DNA of 64,000 nt, from assembly GCA_016704435.1 (NCBI GenBank), contig JADJAB010000001.1, positions 186,001 through 250,000 of the forward strand, given 5' to 3'. The notes beneath the pieces were generated by a model. That model was not told the origin of the DNA and did not search any database. It saw only the letters and a program-made list of their open reading frames with translations. The DNA comes from Rhodobacter sp. GTDB taxonomy: Bacteria > Pseudomonadota > Alphaproteobacteria > Rhodobacterales > Rhodobacteraceae. Shown piece by piece: positions 45,134 to 54,312 of the stretch; the first letter of the stretch is position 1, and the number at the start of each line of letters is the position of its first letter. The position numbers and the translations under genes were made by a program.

Positions 45134-45861
45134 AAACCGCCTGGTATCTGGGCTATGCCGACAAGGACGTGGGCGAGGCCGCGATCCTGGTTGGCGACCC
45201 CGACCGCGTCAACCGGATCGGCAAGCTGCTGAAGGACCCGGTCTTCCTGCCCGAAAAGCGCGGCCTGCGCTCGGTCACCGGCGGGTTCGGGGGGCGGCAG
45301 GTCACCGTGGCCGCCTTTGGCATGGGCGCGCCGATTGCCGCCATCGTCATGCATGAACTGGCCGATCTCGGCATCCGCCGCTTTCTGCGCATCGGCACGG
45401 CGATGCATTTCGCCCCCGCCCGGCCCGGTAATTTCCTGATCTCGCGCGAGGCGATCGCCCATGACGGCACAGCACCCGCCTATGCCGACACCCGCCACCC
45501 GATCCCCGCCGATCCGGCGCTGATCGCGCAGCTTGAAGCGGCGGTCACGGCAGAGGGCGCAAGACCGCTTGTCGGCACCTATGCCACGTTCGACGCCTTC
45601 TACCGCGACATGTTCGCGCTGGAAGCCGGGACCGTGCCGCGCGTCACCGCAGTGCGCGAACGCCTAAGGCAAGACGGCGTGCTGGCGACCGACATGGAAA
45701 CCTCGGCCCTGCTGGCAGTGGCACAGGCGCTTGGCCTTTCGGCAGCGACGTTGTGCCTTGGCACGGTCGACGGAATCAGCCAGCAGAAACTCGACACCAC
45801 CCGGCTGGACGAGGGCGAAGCGCGCCTGTTCCGCATAGCGCTTTGCGCCCTGACCGCCTGA
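45130..45861 (+). CDS. nucleoside phosphorylase (PNP/UDP family)
   Basis: A 243-residue hexameric-type nucleoside phosphorylase. Signatures are ILVGDPDRVNRIGKLL (phosphate-binding loop), FGMGAPIAAIVMHELADLG, FLRIGTAMHF and DMETSALLAVAQALG near the C-terminus, carrying the acidic residue that contacts ribose. It should split a ribonucleoside with phosphate to a base and ribose 1-phosphate. Its position after a nucleoside-type importer fits. The base specificity cannot be read. Confidence 0.88.
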   Translation: MKTAWYLGYADKDVGEAAILVGDPDRVNRIGKLLKDPVFLPEKRGLRSVTGGFGGRQVTVAAFGMGAPIAAIVMHELADLGIRRFLRIGTAMHFAPARPGNFLISREAIAHDGTAPAYADTRHPIPADPALIAQLEAAVTAEGARPLVGTYATFDAFYRDMFALEAGTVPRVTAVRERLRQDGVLATDMETSALLAVAQALGLSAATLCLGTVDGISQQKLDTTRLDEGEARLFRIALCALTA

Positions 45862-45884
45862 CCCCGCCCGCAAAGGAAGATGAC

Positions 45885-46652
45885 ATGAGCGATATATCGA
45901 AGACTTATCTGCAGACCCTGATCGACCGGTTGGCGCATGTCGAACGGACCCAGATCGAGGCGATCTGCGCCGCCGGGGCGATCTGCGCCGAGGCGATCCT
46001 TGGCGACAATCTGGTCTTTACCTTCGGCACCGGCCACGGCTCCTTCGCCGCGCTGGAGATGTTTCCGCGCACCGGCACGGTGACGGGATTCCGCCCCATC
46101 GTCGAAAGCTCGATGATCTCGTTTCACCGGGTGCTGGGTGACGGCGGCGCCCGGCAATACCGCTTTATCCACGCGCAGGAAGGGTATGGCGAGGCGATCC
46201 TGGCCTCGCACCAGACCTGCGAGGGTGATGCGATGCTGATCTTTTCGCATTCCGGGTTGAATGCGGTGACGCTGGATATCGCCCTCGGCGCCAAGGCGCG
46301 TGGCATGAAGCTGATCGGCGTGACCTCGATCCCGCATTCCTCGGCGACGCCGTCGCGCCACAGTTCGGGCAAGCATCTCTATGATCTGGCCGACGTGGTG
46401 ATCGACACCGGCGTGCCGCTGGGCGACGCGGCAATCGAGATTGCGGGCGTCAAGGGCAAGGTCGGTGCGACCTCTACCTCGATCGCCATTGCCATCGGCC
46501 ATGCGATCAATGCCGAAACCGCGAAACTGATCGCTGCGGCGGGACGCGACCCGCATATCATGGTCAGCCCCAACACCGTGGACAAGGCGACCGCCACCGC
46601 ACAGAACGACCTCAACTATGCCGAGTTGTGGCGCCGGCTGAGGGCACGCTGA
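45885..46652 (+). CDS. SIS-domain sugar isomerase-like protein (UPF0309-type)
   Basis: A 255-residue SIS-domain protein. Sugar-phosphate-binding segments are LVFTFGTGHGSFAALEMFP and MLIFSHSGLNAVTLDIALGAKARG. It resembles the small uncharacterised UPF0309 family of sugar isomerase-domain proteins. In this operon it may act on ribose 1-phosphate-derived or amino-sugar intermediates. This is inference from position. An AAGGAAG ribosome site precedes the ATG, and the stop overlaps the aldehyde dehydrogenase start by one base (TGATG). Confidence 0.8.
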   Translation: MSDISKTYLQTLIDRLAHVERTQIEAICAAGAICAEAILGDNLVFTFGTGHGSFAALEMFPRTGTVTGFRPIVESSMISFHRVLGDGGARQYRFIHAQEGYGEAILASHQTCEGDAMLIFSHSGLNAVTLDIALGAKARGMKLIGVTSIPHSSATPSRHSSGKHLYDLADVVIDTGVPLGDAAIEIAGVKGKVGATSTSIAIAIGHAINAETAKLIAAAGRDPHIMVSPNTVDKATATAQNDLNYAELWRRLRAR

Positions 46653-48113
46653 TGCAGCGTCGCGGGTTCTTCATCGATGGCGCCTGGCACCTGCCTGAGG
46701 GTTGCGAGACATATGCGCTGGTCAATCCGGCAACGGGCGAAGCCCTGGGCGAGACACTGCTGGCGGGCCGTGACACCGTTGACCGCGCGGTTGCGGCGGC
46801 CGAGCGCGCGGCCCCGGCCTTCGGTGCAATGCATGCGGCCGAGCGCGCAGCCATCCTGACCCGCGCCGCCGCGCTGATCGAGGCGCGGGCCGAAGACATG
46901 GCGCGCCTTCTGACGCTGGAGCAGGGCAAGCCTGTGTCCGACAACCGCAAGGAAATACTCTTTGGGGCCGAGGTGCTGCGCTATTACGCGGCAGAGGCGA
47001 CGCGGGTCTGGGGCAGCTTGCGCCCAGCCTCATCACCCACCATCCGCAATCTGGTGATCTGGCAGCCCCTGGGAGTCACGGCGGCAATCGTGCCGTGGAA
47101 CTATCCCATCGACCTCTACTGCTGGAAGATCGGCCCTGCCATCGCCGCCGGTTGCCCGATCGTGGTGAAATCACCGCATGAGACGCCGCTTGCCATCGCC
47201 ATGCTGGTCGATTGCCTGCATGGAGCCGGGCTGCCGGCCGGCACGCTGGCCGATCTTCCGGGGCTGGGGCCGGTGGCGGGTGCCGCGTTGGCAGAACACC
47301 CACGGGTGCGGCTGATCTCGGCCACCGCCTCGGTTCCGGCGGGGCAGGCGATCATGCGGGCGGCGGCGGGCAACCTGAAGCGGCTGTCGCTGGAGCTGGG
47401 CGGCCATGCGCCGTTCATCGTGCTGCCCGGCGCCGATCTGGTCGCGGCGGCGCGCGCCGCGCATCGCCGCGCCTATTCCAACATGGGCCAGATCTGCATC
47501 ACGGTGAACCGCATCCTGGTCCATCACAGCCAGCGCCGCGAATTCGCGCATATCCTTGCCGGCATGGCCGAGGAAACCGTGATCGGCGACGGGCTGGACC
47601 CGGCAGTCGGCTACGGCCCGGTGCAGAACATCGGCGTCATCGCCCGCACCGACCGCCACGTCGCCGATGCCATGGCCAAGGGCGGCAAGTTGCTGGCCGG
47701 GGGGCATCGCGTCACCACCGGCGATCTGGGGCGCGGGCTGTTCTACCGCCCCACGGTGATCGACGAGGCGCCGCTGACCTCGCTGCCGATGACCGAGGAA
47801 AGCTTTGGTCCCTTGGCCGCGATTGCCGGCTATCAGGGGATCGACGACCTTCTGGCCATTGCGAACGGGCTGGACTACGGCCTTGCCGCCTACGTCTGGG
47901 GGCGATCTGGAAACCGCCTGGGCGCTGGCCGAACGGCTGGAGTTTGGTGCAGTGGGTGTCAACGTGAACGATACCAGCGAATTGCAGGCGCCGTTCGGCG
48001 GCTGGAAGATGTCGGGCTTCGGCCGCGAACTTGGTCCCGAAGGGCTGATGACCTTTCTGGAGCAGAAGCACCTGAAGATCCGGTTGCGAGCCCCGGCAAT
48101 CGACCCGGACTGA
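46652..48113 (+). CDS. NAD(P)-dependent aldehyde dehydrogenase, succinate-semialdehyde type (one-base frameshift)
   Basis: An aldehyde dehydrogenase of about 486 residues after correction. Present are PWNYPIDLYCWKIGPAIAAG, the catalytic glutamate in SLELGGHAPFIV, the catalytic cysteine in SNMGQICITVNR and EESFGPLAAI. The frame changes at a five-G run (47898-47902); with four Gs the reading continues AYVWGDLETAWALAERLE to the normal C-terminus QAPFGGWKMSGFGRELG. The pattern is closest to succinate-semialdehyde dehydrogenases, not to methylmalonate-semialdehyde dehydrogenase (IolA). The actual substrate in this operon is unknown. Confidence 0.85.
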
Positions 48114-48144
48114 CCCGGGCCGACCGCGATCGACAGCGGGGCGA

Positions 48145-48560
48145 GTCACTGCGCCCGGCGAAGCGCCTGCGCCATGCAGGGGATGCCGCCGCCGGTCTTC
48201 GGGATCTCGTCGGTCTCGACCACTGCCACCTCGAAGCCGCGCCCTTTTCCTGCGCGCGCCGCCGCAGCCGATCAGCACGCAGCCTTCCTCGATCACGTTG
48301 AAGTCACCGCCCTCGAAGGTGCCCGCCGTCACCATGGCGTAGATCGGAATCCCAAGCGCCTCATAGGCGCGGATAGCGGCCTAGTTCTCACCCCGCCGCC
48401 ACCAGTTCGCCATAGCGGTGATGACCGCGCCGAAAGGCGTCATCACACTGGAATCGCGGGAATGGACCTGCATCGTCAACTCAGGCTCGGCCGCCAGACG
48501 GATTGCGGCGTTGCAGGCTGAAGGCTTCGGCATGGGGCGGCGGTCAAGCGGCATTCCATC
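48145..48560 (-). pseudogene. remnant of an amidinotransferase/dimethylargininase-like hydrolase
   Basis: Pieces of the DDAH/arginine-deiminase-like family can be read on the minus strand. From 48560 the frame reads MPLDRRPMPKPSACN and then HSRDSSVMTPFGAVITAMA, an in-frame TAG where tyrosine is expected, AIRAYEALGIPIYAM and GTFEGGDFNVIEEGCVLIG. After a shift and a large gap come VVETDEIPKTGGGIPCMAQ and the normal C-terminal end. The catalytic histidine-containing middle is missing: about 140 residues remain of roughly 290. It is therefore a deleted pseudogene or badly assembled sequence. Confidence 0.7.
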
Positions 48561-48584
48561 TCTCCTTGCTGTTCAGGCGGCGGT

Positions 48585-50070
48585 TCAGTCGGCGGGCATG
48601 GTGGAAGGAATCCACCAGTTCCGGCCGCGCTGGGTTTCAACGTATTCCGGCCAGCGGAAATGAATCGGCGGGTCGTAGTCACATAGCGGCGGGGCCCAGT
48701 TCCTGCCGCCCACGCCGCCGCCGGTGCGGGTCTCGAATTCCGCCAGCGCCGCGTCGCGTGCGGTCGTGTCCTCTGGCAGCTGCAGCGCCGAGGCGGACAG
48801 CTCCCTGGCGGCGGTCTGCACCACCGGGTCGATGGTGGCCGGAATGCCGCCAAGCGCGTTCATCACCCAGTTCGGATAGCTGTAGCCCGCAGGCGCCTTC
48901 AGCGCGGGCCGCGCGATGTACAAACGCGCGGTCGGCACATGCCAACACATATCGGTGTAATCGTCGGACGTCGAATGGGTCTGCGACGGGGCAAGGTCGC
49001 GGCGCAGGATCGCCACGGTATCTTCGGGGGCGATCAGGCAGGACCTCTCGTCAAGGAAGGGGGGCCCCCGGCGGACCGGGGCGCCGGCCGGGGGCCCGGC
49101 CGCCGGGCGGCCCCGGCGGCGCCCCGGCCCCGGGACGGCCCGCCCGGGCCCGGGCGCTATTTTGGGGGGGGGGGGGGGGACCCAGGGGGGCCCGGCGGGG
49201 GGGCCGGCCCGGGCGGCGGGCGCCGCGGGGGGGGGGCGGGGAAGCGGGCCCGGACCGCCGCAGGCCATCGCCACGGTCGGAGTGCGCATCATGTATTGAA
49301 TCTCGGCCAGCCCCGCCGGCAGGTTGTCGGCTGTCGCCTGCCCGGCGGTCAGGATCGCCTCGGATACCGACCAGCCGCCCTGATGCGGCAGCATCCCTCG
49401 CGCAGCGCCTTGGACGCCTGATACATCATCAAGGCATCATTGGCGCCGGGCGCGCGCACCGCGGAATGCGATTGCGGGATCGGCGCGCCATCGGCCCGGC
49501 CCCAAGCCTCGGGCGCATCGCAGATGACGCGGTAGACCATCGCGTCACCGGCATCACAATGGGTATCTCATCGCACGGTATCGCACTTCGGCAGCATGTA
49601 TAACGGATGGAACGACAGCATCGCCGCCAGCCCGTCGTATCAGCCCTTGGCGGAAGGAACAGGCTTTGACCCGCGCACCCTTTCAGCCGGTTCGCCAGTG
49701 AAGCGCAACCCGCCCTCTATCCCATGCTTTTCCATCGCCGCCGTGGTGGCCAACAGCGCGCCAAGCCCGCCGATGCCAAGGCCCGAATGCGGATCGGTAT
49801 GCCCGCCCGCCTGATAGCCCAGCCCGAGGCTCTCGCTGCGTTGACGCCGCCTGACAATTGCCCGGCACCACGTCATATTCGGCGTAAAGCCCGATGATCG
49901 GCCCATCGCCATTCGAACAATCGGCACCAAAGGCGGTCGGCATCCCGGCCGATCCTGCCTCGACGGTAAAGCCTTCGGCGCGCAGCCGCTGCACATACCC
50001 CTCGGCCGACCGGTATTCGACGGCGGCAAAGGGGCCTCCTGACGGTCGGGCCGGAATCTGGCGGGAGGGA
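48585..50070 (-). pseudogene. remnant of an M20-family amidohydrolase (AbgB-like)
   Basis: Minus-strand pieces of one long amidohydrolase occur in order but in several frames: GLYAEYDVVPGNCQAAST, GHTDPHSGLGIGGLGALLAT, GRADGAPIPQSHSAVRAPG, HQGGWSVSEAILTAGQATAD and, after an abnormal G/C stretch, STSDDYTDMCWHVPTARLY and the C-terminus RNWWIPSTMPAD. In-frame TGA codons replace a residue after PSAKG and the tryptophan expected before DTHC. The family hydrolyses N-acyl amino acids or p-aminobenzoyl-glutamate-like amides. The N-terminus is not clearly recognisable, so the left and right limits of the gene are approximate. Confidence 0.72.
49059..49260. other. 202-base low-complexity stretch of almost pure G and C
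   Basis: Nearly every base is G or C, with runs such as 16 consecutive Gs at 49164-49179 and many short GGGG/CCCC blocks. It interrupts the M20 gene between the segments MRTPTVAMA and LIAPEDTVAILRRD, where the family normally has about 110 conserved residues. It encodes nothing recognisable. An assembly or base-calling artefact is the simplest reading. Confidence 0.8.
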
Positions 50071-50238
50071 TGCGGAGCCCATGTCCCAGGCTGACACGAC
50101 GCCGATTCCCTATCGCTACACGTCTGCCACGGCATGGCGAAAGCGAAACCTCTTCCCGCCGTCAACAAACGGTTTTCAGCTATCCGCTGGACAGAACCCG
50201 AACCCCCGGTAGACTTCGCGGATCGTGGCGGAGGACAG

Positions 50239-51129
50239 ATGACGCGCGTTCCCTCGACCGCAGGCGCTGCGGGCGCTGGAAAGTTTTGCCCGCCACGGCA
50301 CTGTCTGGCAGGCGGCGGACGAACTGAACCTGACGCGCAGCGCGGTCAGCCACCAGCTGCGGCTGCTTGAGCGCGAATTGGGGTTTCGGTTGCTGAACCG
50401 CGTCGGCACCCGGATCGAGCTGACGCCGCAGGGGCATCCTATGCCGCCGATATCCGTCGCGCGCTGTCGGTGATCTCCGGCTCTGCCGCCCGCAACGCCG
50501 GGCGCGGCCTCAGCGAGGCGCTGACGGTCAGTTGCACGCCTGGCCTGGCCTCGACATGGCTCTGCCCCAGGATCGAGCGGTTCCGCGAGATCTGCCCCGA
50601 TGTCGCGTTGTCGGTCGTCACTCCGCGCCGGCTGGACGATGTGTCGAACCCCGATGTCGACCTGTTCCTGACCTTCGGCACCGGCAACCTGCCGGAGATG
50701 GAGGTGGAGCCGCTGAAGGCGGTGGAGTTCACGCCGCTGTGCAGCCCCGCGCTGCTCAACCGTCTGGGCGGGCTGGTCGAGCCGAAGGATGTGCTGCGGG
50801 CCGGCCTGCTGCATCTGCACGACCGCGACGATTGGCGGAAATGGTTCCGGCTTGCCGGGCTGGACGAGGGCGGCGCCGAACAAGGCATGCTGTTCGCCGA
50901 CATGAACCTGGTCTATGCGGCGGCGATGCATTCGCAGGGCATCGCAATGGGTGACGAATTCATCTGCCACGGGGCGATGGAGGCGGGCGCTTTGGTCCGG
51001 CCATTCGATCTGGCTATCCGGTCACCACGGGCGTGTTTCCTTGTCGTCCCGCCGGAGAAGACCGGAAATCCGGCGGTCTCGGCGTTTCGGTCCTGGCTGG
51101 TGGAAGAGCTTCCGGCCGAAAAAGCGTGA
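50239..51129 (+). CDS. LysR-family transcriptional regulator (two frameshifts near the N-terminus)
   Basis: The DNA-binding part reads LRALESFARHG, ADELNLTRSAVSHQLRLLE and FRLLNRVGTRIELTPQG in one frame, but the likely ATG at 50239 (MTRVPSTAG) is in another. The change is near 50262, and a second one near 50434 leads to the effector-binding domain, which is intact to the end. After correction it is about 297 residues, a normal GcvA-like LysR length. It lies between the divergent M20 remnant and the damaged polyamine-type importer, and presumably controlled one of them. Confidence 0.8.
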
Positions 51130-51222
51130 TCTGCTGCCAGTTCGATTTCATTTGCCGTTGATGAGAAACTCTCGGTTGCGGGGGCTGGCCAAGCGCCCCT
51201 GGGCTGACCGGGGCAGGGAGGG

Positions 51223-52244
51223 ATGACCGTCAGTGCGAGATCCGCCGAGATCGGTGCCGAAGGCATCGGCAGACTTTCGGCCGGGGAGAGTTTCTGACGC
51301 TGCTTTGCCCCTCCGGTTCAGGCAAGACGACATTCCTGATGGTGCTGGCCGGGTTCGAGGTCCCGACCGAGGGCCGGCTGACGCTTGACGGCCGCGAGGT
51401 GACCGCCATTCCGGCCGAAGACCGCGCCTTCGGCGTGGTCTTTCAGGGCTGCGCGCTGTTCCCGCACATGATGGTCGAAGACAACATCGCCTTTCCGCTG
51501 CGCGTCCACCGCCGGCCTGTGAACGAGATCCGCAAGTGCGTGGCCAAGATCGTCGAGATGGTCGGGCCGGGCGGGCATGGCCACAAGAAGCCGTCGGGTC
51601 TTTCGGGCGGCCAGCAGCAGCGCGTCGCGCTGGCGCGGGCGCTGGTCCAGGAACCGACCGTTCTGCAGCTGGATGAACCGTTCTCGGCGCTGGACAAGAA
51701 CTTGCGCTGCCAGATGCAGAACGAGGTCCGCCGCCTGCACCGCGACACCGGCACCACCTTCGTTTTCGTGACCCACGACCAGTCCGAGGCGCTTGCCCTG
51801 TCCAGCCGGATCGCGGTCTTCGATCACGGCAAGCTGCAGCAGCTTGCCACCCCGAAAGGCGTGTCTGAGCGGCCCGCCAACTGCTTCGCGGCCGGGTTTC
51901 CGGGCGAAATCAACATCCTGCCGCTCTCGGATATCCGCAGTGACGGCGCCGGGGCGCCGGGCCGGTTCGAAGGCCAGGCGCTGCGGGCATTCGGCAAGGT
52001 GACCGACACGCTTGCCGTGCGGGCGGAATACATGGCGCTGCATGGCGCGCGGCCAGCCGATGGCAACGCGGTCGCCGCCCGTGTCCGCGATCTGACTTAT
52101 CCGGGCGCCGAGACGCAGCTTTCGCTGCCCACCGCCAACCTGCCCGACGGCCTTGCCGCGCGACCGCGGGTTCTTTCCGTAGCGGGCGGAACCCCGCCCG
52201 ACTCTGAAGCCGAAGATGAAACCATTGATGTCAGGGAGACGACC
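51223..52244 (+). pseudogene. spermidine/putrescine-type ABC transporter ATPase, N-terminally damaged
   Basis: The ATPase body is clear: SGSGKTTFLMVLAGFEVPTEG, FGVVFQGCALFPHM, signature LSGGQQQRVALARAL, Walker B VLQLDEPFSALDKN, and a C-terminal TOBE-like part. The start MTVSARSAEIGAEGIG at 51223 is followed by a frame change and loss of about 20 residues before Walker A, whose first G is also replaced (CPSGSGKTT). At the other end no stop codon separates it from the next gene; reading runs on into the binding protein. Both ends therefore look damaged. PotA-like. Confidence 0.72.
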
Positions 52245-53358
52245 ATGAACGAACCTTTCCAGCAAGACCGCCTCGGGCGCCGGGCCGACCGCGCCCGCTC
52301 TGGCGAGATTTCGCGCCGTCGCTTTGCCCAGATTGCCGTAGCCCTTCTGGGCACCAGCGCGCTTGCCGCACGCGGAACGCCGGTTCTGGCGCAATCGGGC
52401 GAACTGGTCGTGGTCAATTGGGGCAGCGATGCCGTCACCGCCTATGACAAGGCCTATGGCCAGACCGTCGAGGCCGAGACCGGCATGAAGGTGCTTCACG
52501 ACGGCTCCGGCCCGACCGAAGGCGCCACTAAGGCCCAGTTCGAAAGCGGCAAACCCGCCTCGGACCTGGTCGATGCCGATCCGTTTTCGGCCAAGACGCT
52601 GGGCAAGAAGGGGATGATGGAGCCGATCGACTACAACGTGGTCGACAAGTCCAGGATGCGCGAAGGCTTTGGCTGGGAATATGCCGCGTCGAGCTGTTTC
52701 CTCAGCTACAGCATCGCCTATGACGCTACCAAGTTCGGCGACGCCCCGCCCACCGGCATGGCCGATTTCTTCGATGTCGAGAAGTTCCCCGGCAAGCGCG
52801 ATGTACAAATGGGGCGCCAGGATGTGGGAGGCGCTGCTGCTGGGCGACGGCGCGGCGCCCGATGCGCTTTATCCGCTTGATCTGGAGCGGGCGCACGCCA
52901 AGCTGGCCGGGTTCAAGGAGCATATCGTCGGGTTCTGGGGCGGCGGGGCGGAAGGCCAGTCGCTGTTGATGAACGGCGACGCCTCGAAGGCGCTGCTCCG
53001 GTCGACCCGTGCCAAGCTGCTGGAGCAGGATTCGGGCGGCAACATCAAGTTCATCTGCGACCAGGGCCTGATCTCGCCGGGCGCGATGGCAGTGATCAAG
53101 GGCAACCCCGGCGGGGCCGAGGCCGCGATGAAGGTCATCGCCTCGGCCCAGGTGCCCGAAAAGCAGCTGGTGATGTCCGAGATGTTGGGTCAGGGCCCGG
53201 TGAACCTCGCGACCACGGCGCTGATCCCCGAGGCGGAACGGCGCTTCAACCCGGTCGATCCGGCGGACTTCGCGCTGCAAGTGCTGCTGGACATGGTCTG
53301 GGACGAGGAAAACTACGGCCCGGCGCTGGATGAGTTCCTCAAGATCATCTCGGCCTGA
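52245..53358 (+). CDS. PotD-type solute-binding protein (one frameshift)
   Basis: A periplasmic binding protein of the spermidine/putrescine class, about 370 residues after correction. The N-terminus has a twin-arginine-like SRRRFAQIAVALLG with a hydrophobic stretch ending at VLAQS. The mature part includes LVVVNWGSDAVTAYDKAYG and, in another frame, KWGARMWEALLLGDG and the C-terminus YGPALDEFLKIISA. The frame changes near 52803. The start MNEPFQQDRLGRRA follows CAGGGAGA. The ligand may be a polyamine or another small amine; that is inferred from the family only. Confidence 0.75.
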
Positions 53359-53415
53359 TTTCCGGCCGCCCGCAGGCACTTCGGTCTGCGGGTGGCCCTC
53401 GGTCGAAGGATCACC

Positions 53416-54300
53416 ATGCCCGCCCTCCCCCCATGTCCTGCTAATCGGCCCCTTGCCGCTGTTTCTGGGGCTGGCCTAAATCGTGCCGTTCCTCGGCGTG
53501 CTGCAGTGGAGCGTGACCCTGGCGAAGCCGGGCCTGGGCCAGTATCGCGCGGCGCTGGCCGATCCGCTGGTGCAGTCGGTCTTCCTGCGCACGCTGCGGA
53601 TTGCCTGATCGTCACCGTGGCGGCGGTTGTCGCCGCCTATGTGGTGACGCTGCTCTGCGTGCGCGGCGGGCCGGTGCAGCGGCTGGTGATCGAGCTTTGG
53701 ATCCTGATCCCGTTCTGGATTTCGGTCCTGACGCGGGCCTTCGGCTGGCTGGTGCTGCTGTCCAACCGCGGCATCCTGAACGACCGGCTCGAGGCGCTCG
53801 GCCTTCTGTCCGAGCCGCTGACCATGGTGCGCAACGAGTTCGGCGTGGTCGTCGGCATGACCCATTTCCTGATCCCCTTCGCGGTCTTCCCGCTGGCTTC
53901 GGCGATGCGCAATCTGGATGAACGGGTGCTGGTGGCCGCGCGCGGCATGGGTGCGTCGCGTGCGCGGGCGTTCTGGCAGGTCTTCGTGCCGATGACGCTG
54001 CCCGGCATCCGGGGCGCAGCACTTGCCGTCTTCGTCTTTGCGCTTGGCTTCTTCGTCACCCGGGCGCTGCCGCCGAAGGAGGCTCCGCCTGTGGTCTTGC
54101 GCGCTGACGCTGTATTTCTTCCTGATCACCCTGCCGAAATTCTACGGCATTGTCGCCTATGACACCCGGGCCGGTGTGGCGGTGGCGCATGCGATCATGA
54201 TCGCGCCCTTTGCGGTGGTGCGGATCGTGATCGTGGTGGCGGTGATCCTGGGCAAGACGGCGTTTCAGCTTCTGCGCGACCGGAAACGATCAGGCCCGTG
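53416..54300 (+). pseudogene. PotB-type ABC permease remnant, possibly joined to part of a second permease
   Basis: The central part is clearly a PotB-like permease: TLLCVRGGPVQRLVIELWIL, FWISVLTRAFGWLVLLSNRG, TMVRNEFGVVVGMTHFLIPF and the coupling loop AARGMGASRARAFWQVFVP. The N-terminus from ATG 53416 meets an in-frame TAA and a frame change. After GFFVT the frame changes again, and a segment with AVAHAIMIAPFAVVRIVIVV follows, which could come from the second (PotC-like) permease. No full second permease is found, so the importer as written is not functional. Confidence 0.65.
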
Positions 54301-54312
54301 GCGACGCGGGCC

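Noticed and set aside
46652..48113. The aldehyde dehydrogenase as IolA (malonate-semialdehyde dehydrogenase)
   Set aside because: iolA is missing from the inositol locus, so this was considered. The sequence pattern is of the succinate-semialdehyde type, and the gene sits in another operon 20 kb away.
49059..49260. The G/C-rich block as a mobile element, MITE or origin
   Set aside because: It has no terminal inverted repeats, no target-site duplication, no open frame and no organised repeat unit. An artefact is more likely.
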